From 40CM-2-70-7 sp035505915 (GTDB lineage: Bacteria > Gemmatimonadota > Gemmatimonadetes > Gemmatimonadales > GWC2-71-9), in contig DATJQI010000023.1 of NCBI GenBank assembly GCA_035505915.1, forward strand, positions 15,252-79,251: a DNA stretch of 64,000 nt, given 5' to 3'. The notes beneath the pieces were generated by a model, which was not told where the DNA came from, did no database searches, and saw only the letters and a program-made list of their open reading frames with translations. The position numbers and the translations under genes are program-made. Positions 16,278-25,385 of this stretch are shown piece by piece. Each line of letters starts with the position of its first letter. Position 1 is the first letter of the stretch.

Positions 16278-16603
16278 CGCGCCACCCGGATCTGCATCCG
16301 CAGGAGCGCGGTCGAGAACACTTTCCCCTGGGCGTCGGTCTTGAGCGAGATGGTGCCGCCGCCGTCGAGGGCCCCGTGGAGCAGGAAGTTGAGAGCCCGC
16401 AGATTCGGGAGCTCGTACCGCTCCACCGGCCCCGTGATGACGCCGCGGAAGTGACGGCGCACCCGGGCCGCGGTGACCTCCCGGACCAGGACCGGATAGT
16501 CCTCGGGCCGCCGGGCGATCAGGCCGACATTCGCGGTGTCGCCCTTGTCCCCGGAGCGGGCATGGGCGATCTCGACCAGGCGGACGAGCGCGGTCCGCTT
16601 CAC
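16274..16603 (-). CDS. AtuA-like C-terminal (ferredoxin-fold) domain protein
   Basis: This 109-residue protein is built around LVEIAHARSGDKGDTANVGLIAR and ends after YELPNLRALNFLLHGALDGGG. That is the small domain fused to the C-terminus of AtuA in Pseudomonas; here it is a separate gene right after the large domain. GTG 16603 is chosen because it makes a GTGA overlap with the stop of the DUF1446 gene. A TTG further upstream would add a basic, unconserved tail. Its role is unknown but linked to the acyclic-terpene or branched acyl-CoA pathway. Confidence 0.82.
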   Translation of the reverse strand: MKRTALVRLVEIAHARSGDKGDTANVGLIARRPEDYPVLVREVTAARVRRHFRGVITGPVERYELPNLRALNFLLHGALDGGGTISLKTDAQGKVFSTALLRMQIRVAR

Positions 16604-17970
16604 ACGCGCACGAGATCGACGCACGCCGTCACCTCCCGCTTATCGAGGAGGGCGGGCCAGTAGGCCACGATCTCCTCCGGTTTGGGGCGTCCGCCGGCGA
16701 ACCCGGTCACCGACGGCGGCCCGTTCAAGATCAAGGGGGCGATCTCCCGGGTGAATCGCTCCACCGGGTCCCGCTGCGGCGCCCGCACCCCGACCCGCAG
16801 CTGCACCTCGGGAAGATCGGCCCCGGGCCGGCCCGCGAGGGGACCGTGCGTCGCGTCCACCCCCACGTATTCCGTCAGAATCGTCTCAAAGGAAAGCCCC
16901 AGGTCCGCCAGCCGCTGCCTCAGGATCTGGTCCGCGGCCCGGGCCTTCCGGTAGGCGTCCGGCCAGGAATACACCAGCGTGCCGACAGCCTTGTACCCGT
17001 AGAAATACGCGCACGACACCTTGAACCGATCGGTGGCGGGCCGGCCCGTGATGCCCGAGAACTCCACGCGGTCCCGCCCCCCCTGACGCAGCCGGATGCT
17101 GGTGAAATCCGCGACGCAGTCCGGGGTGATGTAGGACCGGGGGTCCCCCATCTCGTAGACCAGCTGCTCCGTCACGCCGGCCACGCTGATCCGGCCGCCC
17201 GTGCGCGGGTGCTTCACGATGGCGAAGGTCCCGTCGGCGCGAGCCTCCACGATGGGGTAGCCGACGTTCGCCAGATCGGGCACCCGCCCCCAATCCGCGA
17301 GGTCGTTCCCGCCACTCGCCTGCGCGCCGCACTCGATGGTGTGGCCCGCCACCGTGCCCGCGGCCAGGCGGTCCCAGTCGTCGGCCCGCCAGCCGAACTC
17401 GTGCATCAGCGGTCCCAGGGTCAGGCCGGTGTCGGTCACCCGCCCGGTGATCACGATGTCGGCGCCCCGGGCCAGCGCGTCCACCACCGGAGCGGCGCCC
17501 AGGTACGCGTTGGCGGACTGGACCCGCGGCCGCACGTCCGACAGCGGGCGCCCCGTGTCGAGGTTGGCGAGCGCGTGCCCGCCCGCCAGCAGCGCGTCGA
17601 GACGCCCGAGCAGATCATCCCCGGTCACGACGCCGATGGTGAGCTTGCCGGCGAGCCCCAGCTTTCGGGCCGCCTGAGCCACCGCTTCGGCGCAGGCGCG
17701 CGGATTCACGCCTCCGGCGTTGGTGGTGACCTTCACCCGGCGGGACACGAGCTCGGGCAGGATGCGCTCCATCAGGGGGATGAAGTCCTTGGCATACCCG
17801 AGGGACGGGTCGCGGGACTTCTGCTTCTGCATGATGGACATCGTGACTTCGGCGAGATAGTCCAGCATCAGATAGTCCACCGGCCCTCCCACCAGCTGCC
17901 GGTAGGGGGCTTCCAGCCAGTCGCCCCAGAACCCCTGCGCCCCGGCGACGCGCACGGTGCGCGGCGTCAC
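16600..17970 (-). CDS. AtuA/DUF1446-family protein
   Basis: This 456-residue protein has the DUF1446 hallmarks GAQGFWGDWLEAPYRQL, DYLMLDYLAEVTMSIMQ, TNAGGVNPRACAEAV, ADIVITGRVTDTGLTLGPLMHEFGW, GHTIECGAQASGGN, and the C-terminal YFYGYKAVGTLVYSWPDAYRKARAA. AtuA is needed for acyclic terpene (citronellol/geraniol) use in Pseudomonas, with an unproven reaction. The start GTG 17970 overlaps the subtilase stop (GTGA). The frame extends much further upstream, but that part is the subtilase read out of frame. Confidence 0.88.
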   Translation of the reverse strand: MTPRTVRVAGAQGFWGDWLEAPYRQLVGGPVDYLMLDYLAEVTMSIMQKQKSRDPSLGYAKDFIPLMERILPELVSRRVKVTTNAGGVNPRACAEAVAQAARKLGLAGKLTIGVVTGDDLLGRLDALLAGGHALANLDTGRPLSDVRPRVQSANAYLGAAPVVDALARGADIVITGRVTDTGLTLGPLMHEFGWRADDWDRLAAGTVAGHTIECGAQASGGNDLADWGRVPDLANVGYPIVEARADGTFAIVKHPRTGGRISVAGVTEQLVYEMGDPRSYITPDCVADFTSIRLRQGGRDRVEFSGITGRPATDRFKVSCAYFYGYKAVGTLVYSWPDAYRKARAADQILRQRLADLGLSFETILTEYVGVDATHGPLAGRPGADLPEVQLRVGVRAPQRDPVERFTREIAPLILNGPPSVTGFAGGRPKPEEIVAYWPALLDKREVTACVDLVRV

Positions 17971-20780
17971 TTGGTCTCCAGCACCACGCGGCGCTCCGCG
18001 TCGGACGCGCCCGGCACCGTGACCCGCGCGTCGAGGAGCGGATGGAAGCCTTCGGGCAGCGCGGGCGGCGCCACCGTTCCGGCGTCCACGGCCGAGCGGC
18101 CCCCCGCGACGACGGCGATGGAGCGGGAAGGCCCGGTGACGCCGCCGGAGTCCAGCAGAAAGCGGATCCGGACGGTCGCCTGCCAGGGCTGGGCGTGCTC
18201 GGTCAGGGCGAGGGCGGGAAAGAGCTCGATCATGGCCGGCGCGCCGGCCGCTCCCACCGGCACGTCGAACGCCTGCCGGCCCACCGCGTAGTTCAGGGGA
18301 CCGTCGTTCAGCAGCTGGCCGGACGAGTCGAACACGGTCACGCCGAAATCCGTGAACCGGCCCCACTGCGCCCGCGGCATCTCCACGTCCACTTCGGCCC
18401 GCGCGGCCCACGCGGGCACCTGAATCCCGATGGACTCCGCCGGCGTGCCCCGCCCCGTCACCTCCACGTCGCGCTCGGCGCCGATGACGCGCAGCGTGAG
18501 GGTGCCGCTGATGCTCGACGCCGTCGCGTTCGAGATCTCGACGCCCGAGGGCGTCGCCTCGAGCGCGGCGGACGAGAGCTCCGCGTGCACGTCCACGCTG
18601 GTGGCCGCGAGGGCCGGCGCGGTGACGTCCAGCTCGTAGACGCCCGGCACCAGGTCCTCGCCCCGTACGCGGAACGCGGCCCAGGGCGATCCCGCGGGCC
18701 CCGTCTCCGCCTCGCCGCCGTCCCGGAAGGGCCGCCCCGGCGGCTCGTACAGGTGCACCGTCGCTTCGTCCGCCGGACCCGACCCGCGCACGGCGATCGA
18801 CAGGGTGGCGCCGGCGCCGGGAACCAGCAGGAAGTAGCGGTGCACCTGCGAGGGACCGATGCGTCGTCTGGTGTCGGCGAGCGGCGCGTGCCCCAGGTCG
18901 AAGGGGACCACCACCGTATTCCGGAGCAGGAAGAGCGGGCCGGCCAAAGTGTCGTCCGGGAGGGCGGCGGTGACCGTGCCCACGTAGACGCCCGGAGCCG
19001 CGAGGCGGCGCGGGTCCATGGGCAGGGCCAGATCGATGCCGCGGAGGTCGGACGACACGACGGACGGCACGGCCATCCAGGGGACGTCGTCCTTGAGCGC
19101 GACGCGCGCGGGGCGGAACCCGTCCACGTGCGCGATCTGGAAGCGGGCCACCGTGTCTCCGGCGTCGCGCAGGCCGTCCCGCCGGAACTCGCCGGACCAG
19201 CCGGGGTCGGCCCGGATGGCGAAGCGGGCGCCCTGGTGGCCCGCCACGAGCCAGCGGTACGCCGCTTCGAGCCGCGGCGCTCCGGCCCCGTCATCCAGGG
19301 ACGTCCACCCCGGAAGCGGCGCGGCGGTGGCGCGGAGCGCCGCGATCAGGTCGGCCGCCGTCGCGTGGCGTTGCTCCTGCGCCATCGCGGACAAGAGCCG
19401 GGCCACGAGCCCGGCCGCGTAGGGAGCCGACATGCTGGTGCCGACCTTGATCTCATGCCCCGTGTCCCAGCGCGGGACCGTGGAGTACGCGGCCCCCGGC
19501 GTGACGATGTCCGGCTTGCCGATGGCCCCGCCCCGTGAGCTCCAGTCGCCCATGACGTCGGCGACGGGCTTCTCGCCCGGAACCGTCGGCCGCGCGAACG
19601 CTCCCGGGTAGAGCGAGCCGACACCCAGCACCAGATCCGCGGACCCCGGATACCCCAGCGTGGACAGGCCGGGGCCGTCGTTCCCCACGCTCACCGCGAA
19701 GACGACGTCCGGGTGGGTGCGGAGGAACGCGTCGACCACCGAGTCGATCACCACCGGGCCCGCGTGCTCGTCGCCCACGCCGAAGCTCATGGTCAGCACC
19801 AGGGGCAGCCCGCGGGCCGCCGCGAACTGCGCGGCGTACTGCAGGGCGCGCGCCATCGAGCCGTTCACCGAGATCCCGCCGCGGGCGTTGTTCGCGATCT
19901 TGAGTCCGAGGATCTGCGCGCCCGGCGCCACGCCGTCGAACCCGGCCACGTTGTAGAGGTTGTGTCCCGCCGCGATGCCGGCGACGTGGGTCCCGTGCGC
20001 GCCGGTGTCCCCCACGAGATCGAGGGTGGGCACCCCGCCCACCTCGGCGAAGTTCGCCACGAGGGTCACGGGCTGCGAGCCGAACGCGATCGTCTGGCGG
20101 CCCTCGCGGTAGTCGTGGAGGGGCGTCTCGTCTTCGAAGCTCCCGTTCAGGTTGGTGTCGATGAAGACCACCCAGCCGTCCGAGGCCCGGATCACGACGA
20201 GCGGAAAGACGTCCGTGTTGGTGCCGTTGCCGTTCAGGTCGGCGCCCGGCGCTCTGCCGAACGTGAGCTCCCGCAGCACGCCTCCGTACCAGGGCCCGCC
20301 CACCGCCATCCGGGCGATCCGTCCCGCGCCGCCGAGCACGCGCCCGGCCACGGTGACGGTGCCGTCGGATCCCGGCGTCACCGGCGTCAGGGCGATGCGG
20401 CCTTCCCCCGAGAAGTCCCGGACCTCGATCACCTTGGGAGCGCCCGTGGTGGTCGTGATCAGCCCCGGAACCGCGGGATCCACGCCGGTATCCAGAATGC
20501 CGATGACCACCCCCCGCCCGTCGTACGTGGGATGGAGGGCCGCGAACCGGTCCACGCCGGCGCTGGTGAGGGACAACATCCCGGCGAGATAGGCGGCGGC
20601 CGGCGACAGCACGGGCCGGAGCGGCAGCGCGTCGGACGCCGCGACCGCGGGCGCGGTCGGGGTCGGGGTCGGAGCGGGGGCCGTCGCGTTCCGGGGCGCG
20701 GCGTCCGGCCGGGGCCGCGCGCCGGCGCACGCGAGCGACCCCGCGAGCGACCAGACGACCCAGGTCCGGGCCGCCCTCAC
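17967..20780 (-). CDS. Secreted subtilisin-family (S8) peptidase with long Asp-His insertion
   Basis: This 937-residue protein has a signal-like N-terminus (TWVVWSLAGSLACAG), a Pro/Thr/Ala linker and an S8 domain. The triad is Asp97 (GILDTGVDP), His262 (DTGAHGTHVAG) and Ser449 (VGTSMSAPYAA), with the oxyanion Asn in SVGNDGPG. The 165-residue Asp-to-His gap resembles tripeptidyl-peptidase II-type subtilases rather than classical subtilisins. About 480 residues of beta-rich C-terminal domains follow. GTG 20780 makes a GTGA overlap with the carboxyltransferase gene, an odd place for a secreted protease. The frame is open further upstream but not protein-like. Confidence 0.88.
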   Translation of the reverse strand: MRAARTWVVWSLAGSLACAGARPRPDAAPRNATAPAPTPTPTAPAVAASDALPLRPVLSPAAAYLAGMLSLTSAGVDRFAALHPTYDGRGVVIGILDTGVDPAVPGLITTTTGAPKVIEVRDFSGEGRIALTPVTPGSDGTVTVAGRVLGGAGRIARMAVGGPWYGGVLRELTFGRAPGADLNGNGTNTDVFPLVVIRASDGWVVFIDTNLNGSFEDETPLHDYREGRQTIAFGSQPVTLVANFAEVGGVPTLDLVGDTGAHGTHVAGIAAGHNLYNVAGFDGVAPGAQILGLKIANNARGGISVNGSMARALQYAAQFAAARGLPLVLTMSFGVGDEHAGPVVIDSVVDAFLRTHPDVVFAVSVGNDGPGLSTLGYPGSADLVLGVGSLYPGAFARPTVPGEKPVADVMGDWSSRGGAIGKPDIVTPGAAYSTVPRWDTGHEIKVGTSMSAPYAAGLVARLLSAMAQEQRHATAADLIAALRATAAPLPGWTSLDDGAGAPRLEAAYRWLVAGHQGARFAIRADPGWSGEFRRDGLRDAGDTVARFQIAHVDGFRPARVALKDDVPWMAVPSVVSSDLRGIDLALPMDPRRLAAPGVYVGTVTAALPDDTLAGPLFLLRNTVVVPFDLGHAPLADTRRRIGPSQVHRYFLLVPGAGATLSIAVRGSGPADEATVHLYEPPGRPFRDGGEAETGPAGSPWAAFRVRGEDLVPGVYELDVTAPALAATSVDVHAELSSAALEATPSGVEISNATASSISGTLTLRVIGAERDVEVTGRGTPAESIGIQVPAWAARAEVDVEMPRAQWGRFTDFGVTVFDSSGQLLNDGPLNYAVGRQAFDVPVGAAGAPAMIELFPALALTEHAQPWQATVRIRFLLDSGGVTGPSRSIAVVAGGRSAVDAGTVAPPALPEGFHPLLDARVTVPGASDAERRVVLETK

Positions 20781-22345
20781 GGCGCCGTCCCCAGGGAGAA
20801 CGCGCCGAGGTGCGGCCCGGGGAATTCGGCGGCGGTCTCGAGGAGAAAGGCCAGGACGTCCCGGGTCTCTTCCGGCGTGACGATCGCGTCCACGTACCCG
20901 CGGGCGGCGGCGTACTTCGCGTCCAGCTGGTGCTCGTAATCGGCGCGCATCGCGTCCACCGCGCCGGCGTTCTCGGGCTTCGCCGCGGCGGCGCCGAACA
21001 CCGCCTGGACGGCGGACTCGCCCTCCATCACGCCCATCCGGCCCGTGGGCCACGACACGATGAAGTCCGGGTCGAACCCCTGGCCCGCCATCGCGTAGTA
21101 GCCGGCCCCCGAGGCGTGGTTCAGGGTCAGGACGAGCTTGGGGACCGTCGCGGTGGCCATCGCCTCCACGAACCGCGCGCCCGCGCGGATGATGCCCGAG
21201 TGCTCCGCCTCCGTGCCGACCATGAACCCCGACACGTCCTGCACGAAGAGGAGCGGAATCCGCTCGCGGTTGGCGTTCTCGATGAAGTAGGCGGCCTTTT
21301 CGGCGGAGGCGGTGTAGATGATGCCGCCGATCTTCGGTGCCTCGCCCTTCTTCCCCTTGATGAGCTGACGCGCGTTCGCGAGCACCGCCACCGGCCGGCC
21401 CGCGATGCGCCCGTGCCCGCACAGCATTTCGGGGCCGACGTCGGGCTGAAACGGGTCGAACGCGCCGGCATCCAGGATGCCGTCGAGGACGGCGTGGGTG
21501 TCGTAGCTCATCCGGTGGTCGGCGGGAAGCGCGTCGGCCAAGGCCGCGCCGTTCCGCTTGGGAGGGACGCCCTTCGATTCAGCGGCCGGCGTGTGCGGCA
21601 GACGGCTCACGTAGTCCCGGATGTGGTCCAGGCAGTCGCGGTCGTTCCGGGCCCGGTAGTGCGCCACGGCGGACACCGTGGTGTGCGTGCCCGCGCCGCC
21701 GAGCGTTTCCGCGTCCACCGTCTGACCCGTGGCGCCCTTCACCAGGTTGGGGCCGCCGAGCCCCATGAACGACGTGCCTTCGACCATGAAGATCACGTCC
21801 GACAGCGCCGGCAGGTACGCGCCGCCGGCGATGCAGGGCCCCATCACGGCCGAGATCTGGGGAACCCGCAGATAGTGCCGCATGATCGAGTTGTAGTAGA
21901 AGATCCGCGCGGCCCCATACTGCCCGGGGAAGACGCCCCCCTGGTACGGCAGGTTCACGCCGGCGGAGTCCACGAGGTAGATGATGGGGATCCGCTGCCG
22001 CATCGCGATTTCCTGCGCGCGGAGAATCTTCTTGATGGTCTCGGGCCACCACGAGCCGGCCTTCACGGTCGCGTCGTTGGCCACCACCACCACCGGACGC
22101 CCGGCGATCCGGCCCAGGCCGGTGACCACGCCGGCGGCGGGAGCCTGGCCGTCATACTGATCGAACGCCACGAGGAGGCCCACCTCGAGCCACGGCCCGG
22201 CGGGATCGAGCAGCGCGGTCACCCGCTCGCGCGCGGTGAGCTTCCCCTGGTCGTGCTGGCGCGCGACCCGGTCGGGTCCCCCGCCCTGCTCGATGCGCGA
22301 CTTGAGCTCGCGATACTCGGCGGTGAGGGTCTGGAGGCGGCTCAT
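20777..22345 (-). CDS. Acyl-CoA carboxylase carboxyltransferase (beta) subunit
   Basis: This 522-residue biotin-dependent carboxyltransferase has two crotonase-like halves. Signatures include GKLTARERVTALLDPAG, YLVDSAGVNLPYQGGVFPGQYG, GPCIAGGAYLPALSDVIFMVEGTSFMGLGGP, and in the second half FVQDVSGFMVGTEAEHSGI and LNHASGAGYYAMAG. Propionyl-, methylcrotonyl- and geranyl-CoA carboxylases are hard to tell apart. The mutase genes upstream favour propionyl-CoA and the AtuA genes downstream favour geranyl/methylcrotonyl-CoA. No biotin carboxylase/carrier subunit is in the window. Confidence 0.93.
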   Translation of the reverse strand: MSRLQTLTAEYRELKSRIEQGGGPDRVARQHDQGKLTARERVTALLDPAGPWLEVGLLVAFDQYDGQAPAAGVVTGLGRIAGRPVVVVANDATVKAGSWWPETIKKILRAQEIAMRQRIPIIYLVDSAGVNLPYQGGVFPGQYGAARIFYYNSIMRHYLRVPQISAVMGPCIAGGAYLPALSDVIFMVEGTSFMGLGGPNLVKGATGQTVDAETLGGAGTHTTVSAVAHYRARNDRDCLDHIRDYVSRLPHTPAAESKGVPPKRNGAALADALPADHRMSYDTHAVLDGILDAGAFDPFQPDVGPEMLCGHGRIAGRPVAVLANARQLIKGKKGEAPKIGGIIYTASAEKAAYFIENANRERIPLLFVQDVSGFMVGTEAEHSGIIRAGARFVEAMATATVPKLVLTLNHASGAGYYAMAGQGFDPDFIVSWPTGRMGVMEGESAVQAVFGAAAAKPENAGAVDAMRADYEHQLDAKYAAARGYVDAIVTPEETRDVLAFLLETAAEFPGPHLGAFSLGTAP

Positions 22346-22765
<420 letters not shown>

Positions 22766-22766
22766 G

Positions 22767-24332
22767 CTAGAAGAACACCGGTTCACGGTAGGCGCCCCAG
22801 ACCTGCTCCAGGGCGTGGCGGATCTCGAAGAGCGTGCAGTACGCCCGCGCGCAATCGAGCATCGGGCCGATCACGTTCTGGTCGGTCTCGGCCGCCAGCC
22901 GCAGGGCCTCGAGGCGCGACTGCACCAGCGCGTCGTCCCGCCGGGCGCGCAGCGCCGCCATCTTCGCCTTCTGCGAGTCTTCCGCTTCGCCCGAGACCTT
23001 GAGGATCTCGACCGGATGGTCCTCGGAAGCCACGTACTCGTTCACCCCCACGATGATCGACGTGCCGGCCTCGACCTCGCGTTGCTGCTCGGCGGCGGAC
23101 CGGGCGATCTGCCGCTGGAACCAGCCGGACTCGATCCCGCGGACCACGCCGCCCAGGGACTGGATCTCCGCGAACAGCGCCTCCGCTTCCCGCTCCAGCT
23201 GGTCGGTGAGGGACTCGAGGTAGTAGCTGCCCCCGAGCGGGTCGATCACGCCGGGGACGCCGGTTTCGTACGCCAGTATCTGCTGGGTCCGGAGCGCCAC
23301 CTGGACCGCCTGCTCGGTAGGCAGCGCCAGGGTTTCGTCCAGCGAATTGGTGTGGAGGGACTGCGTGCCGCCGAGCACCGCGGCGAGCGCCTGGTAGGCC
23401 ACCCGGACGATGTTGTTCAGCGGCTGCTGGGCCGTGAGGGTCACGCCCGCGGTCTGCGAGTGGAACCGCATCATCCACGAACGGGGGTTCTTGGCGCCGT
23501 ACCGGTCCCTCATGTGCCGGGCCCAGATGCGGCGGGCCGCGCGGAGCTTCGCGATCTCCTCGAAGAAGTCGTTGTGGATGTCCCAGAAGAAGGAGAGCCG
23601 CGACGCGAACTCGTCGACGTCCAGGCCCCGGGCCATGCCCCGCTCCACGTAGGTGAAGCCGTTGGCGAGGGTGAACGCGAGCTCCTGCGCCGCCGTGGCG
23701 CCGGCTTCGCGGATGTGGTAGCCGGAGATCGAGATCGTGTTCCAGAGCGGCGTGTGCCTGGCGCACCACTCGAACATGTCGACGATGATCTTGAGCGCGG
23801 GCTCGGCGGGATAGACCCAGGCGTGCTGGGCCATGTACTCCTTCAGGATGTCGTTCTGCACCGTCCCCCGCAGCTTGGCGATGGGCACACCCTGGCGCTC
23901 GGCCGCCGCCACGTAGAAGCAGAAGAGCATCGCCGCGGGGCCGTTGATCGTCATCGAGGTCGAGACCTGATCGAGCGGGATGCCGTCGAACAGCGTCTCC
24001 ATGTCGGCCAGGCTGGAGATGGCCACGCCGCACTTGCCGACCTCGCCCTCGGACCGCGGGTGGTCCGAGTCGTAGCCCATCAGCGTCGGAAAGTCGAACG
24101 CCACCGACAAGCCGGTCTGCCCGTGCTCGAGCAGGAACTTGTACCGTCGGTTCGTGTCCTCGGCCGTCCCGAAGCCGGCGAACTGGCGCATGGTCCACAG
24201 CCGCCCGCGGTACATCGTGTCGTGAATGCCGCGGGTGAACGGAAACGTGCCCGCCGTTCCGAGCTGCCGGGCCGGATCGAAGTCCGAAAGGTCGGCGGCC
24301 GTGTACACCGGCTTCCTGTCGACGCCACTCAT
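22767..24332 (-). CDS. Methylmalonyl-CoA mutase, catalytic large subunit
   Basis: This 521-residue TIM-barrel subunit isomerises (R)-methylmalonyl-CoA to succinyl-CoA with adenosylcobalamin bound by the separate small subunit. Visible signatures are FPFTRGIHDTMYRGRLWTMRQFAGFG, LSVAFDFPTLMGYDSDHP, SISGYHIREAGATAAQELAFTLA, FHSQTAGVTLTAQQPLNNIVR and GTQSLHTNSLDETLALPT. The start ATG 24332 overlaps the meaB stop (ATGA). An open frame continues upstream but is meaB out of frame. Confidence 0.95.
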   Translation of the reverse strand: MSGVDRKPVYTAADLSDFDPARQLGTAGTFPFTRGIHDTMYRGRLWTMRQFAGFGTAEDTNRRYKFLLEHGQTGLSVAFDFPTLMGYDSDHPRSEGEVGKCGVAISSLADMETLFDGIPLDQVSTSMTINGPAAMLFCFYVAAAERQGVPIAKLRGTVQNDILKEYMAQHAWVYPAEPALKIIVDMFEWCARHTPLWNTISISGYHIREAGATAAQELAFTLANGFTYVERGMARGLDVDEFASRLSFFWDIHNDFFEEIAKLRAARRIWARHMRDRYGAKNPRSWMMRFHSQTAGVTLTAQQPLNNIVRVAYQALAAVLGGTQSLHTNSLDETLALPTEQAVQVALRTQQILAYETGVPGVIDPLGGSYYLESLTDQLEREAEALFAEIQSLGGVVRGIESGWFQRQIARSAAEQQREVEAGTSIIVGVNEYVASEDHPVEILKVSGEAEDSQKAKMAALRARRDDALVQSRLEALRLAAETDQNVIGPMLDCARAYCTLFEIRHALEQVWGAYREPVFF

Positions 24333-25360
24333 GGAGTCACCCCACCCTTCACCTGATCGAGGATCTCGGCCGCCACCTCGTACGGGTTGCGGTCCCCCTC
24401 CACCATCGCGTCCAGCCGCCGGTCCAGGAGCTCCCGCGCCGGCGTTCCCTCCCACAGCCACTCCGCCAGATGCCGCTCCACCAGACTCCGGGTCCGGTCC
24501 GCCAGGCGCTGCCGCCGCCGCTCCACCAGCCGTCCGCTCCGCTCGAGGAACTCGCGGTGGCGGTCCAGGGCGGCCACCAGCTCGCCGACGCCTTCGCCCC
24601 GCGACGCCACGGTCCCGAGCACCGGGGGCTCCCACGCGTCGGCGTCGCCCGCCGCGCGCCGGGCGCGGGCGTCCGGCCGGTGATGGGCCGCCACGTGCCG
24701 GAAGGCGTTGCCGCGCCGGATCCCCAGCATCACGTCGATCTCCTGGCGCAGCCGGTCCGCCCCGGGGCGGTCCGACTTGTTCACGACGTACACGTCCGCG
24801 ATCTCCATCACCCCCGCTTTCAGGGTCTGGATCGCATCCCCCGACTCCGGCACCAGCACCAGCACGGTGGACTCCGCCGTCCGCGCGATGTCGAGCTCCG
24901 TCTGGCCCACCCCCACGGTCTCGATCAGGATCCGATCGAACCCGGCGGCGTCGAGCACGTCGGCGACCTCTTCCGTCGTCTGCGCCAGTCCGCCCAGCGA
25001 CCCCCGCGTGGCCATCGACCGGATGAACACGTCGGGATCGAGGCTGACCGACTCCATCCGGATCCGGTCCCCCAGGAGCGCGCCGCCGGTGAAGGGCGAC
25101 GTCGGGTCTACCGCCACCACGGCCACCTTGAGCCCCGCGCCCCGATAGTGCTGGACCAGCCGCTCGGTCAGCGTGCTCTTTCCGGCTCCCGGCGGCCCGG
25201 TGATCCCGATGCGCCGGGCCCCTCCCGCCCCGACCCGCCCGTGGATGTGCGCCAGGACCGCTTCGGATCCCGGCCGCCGGCTCTCCACCAGGCTGATGGC
25301 TCGCGCCAGGGCGGCCGGGTCGCGCCGGGCCAGGCCGTCGAAGAGGGCGTGGGTGTCCAT
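24329..25360 (-). CDS. meaB: MeaB-type GTPase chaperone of methylmalonyl-CoA mutase
   Basis: This G3E-family GTPase (343 residues) has a Walker A GPPGAGKST (residues 55-63), VAVDPTSPFTGGALLGDRIRM, the switch region ETVGVGQTELDIA and the base motif NKSD. It loads and protects B12 on the mutase, and it is cotranscribed with it through an ATGA overlap. The start is uncertain: ATG 25360 has GGAG touching it, and TTG 25366 is the alternative. A 25-base gap separates it from the CorC-type gene upstream. Confidence 0.93.
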   Translation of the reverse strand: MDTHALFDGLARRDPAALARAISLVESRRPGSEAVLAHIHGRVGAGGARRIGITGPPGAGKSTLTERLVQHYRGAGLKVAVVAVDPTSPFTGGALLGDRIRMESVSLDPDVFIRSMATRGSLGGLAQTTEEVADVLDAAGFDRILIETVGVGQTELDIARTAESTVLVLVPESGDAIQTLKAGVMEIADVYVVNKSDRPGADRLRQEIDVMLGIRRGNAFRHVAAHHRPDARARRAAGDADAWEPPVLGTVASRGEGVGELVAALDRHREFLERSGRLVERRRQRLADRTRSLVERHLAEWLWEGTPARELLDRRLDAMVEGDRNPYEVAAEILDQVKGGVTP

Positions 25361-25385
25361 CTCCAATGAAACTAAACGCTTCCGC

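Noticed and set aside
17967..21422. Subtilase as an 1151-residue protein
   Set aside because: The first ~214 codons are the carboxyltransferase read out of frame; the GTG at 20780 in a GTGA overlap is followed by a signal peptide.
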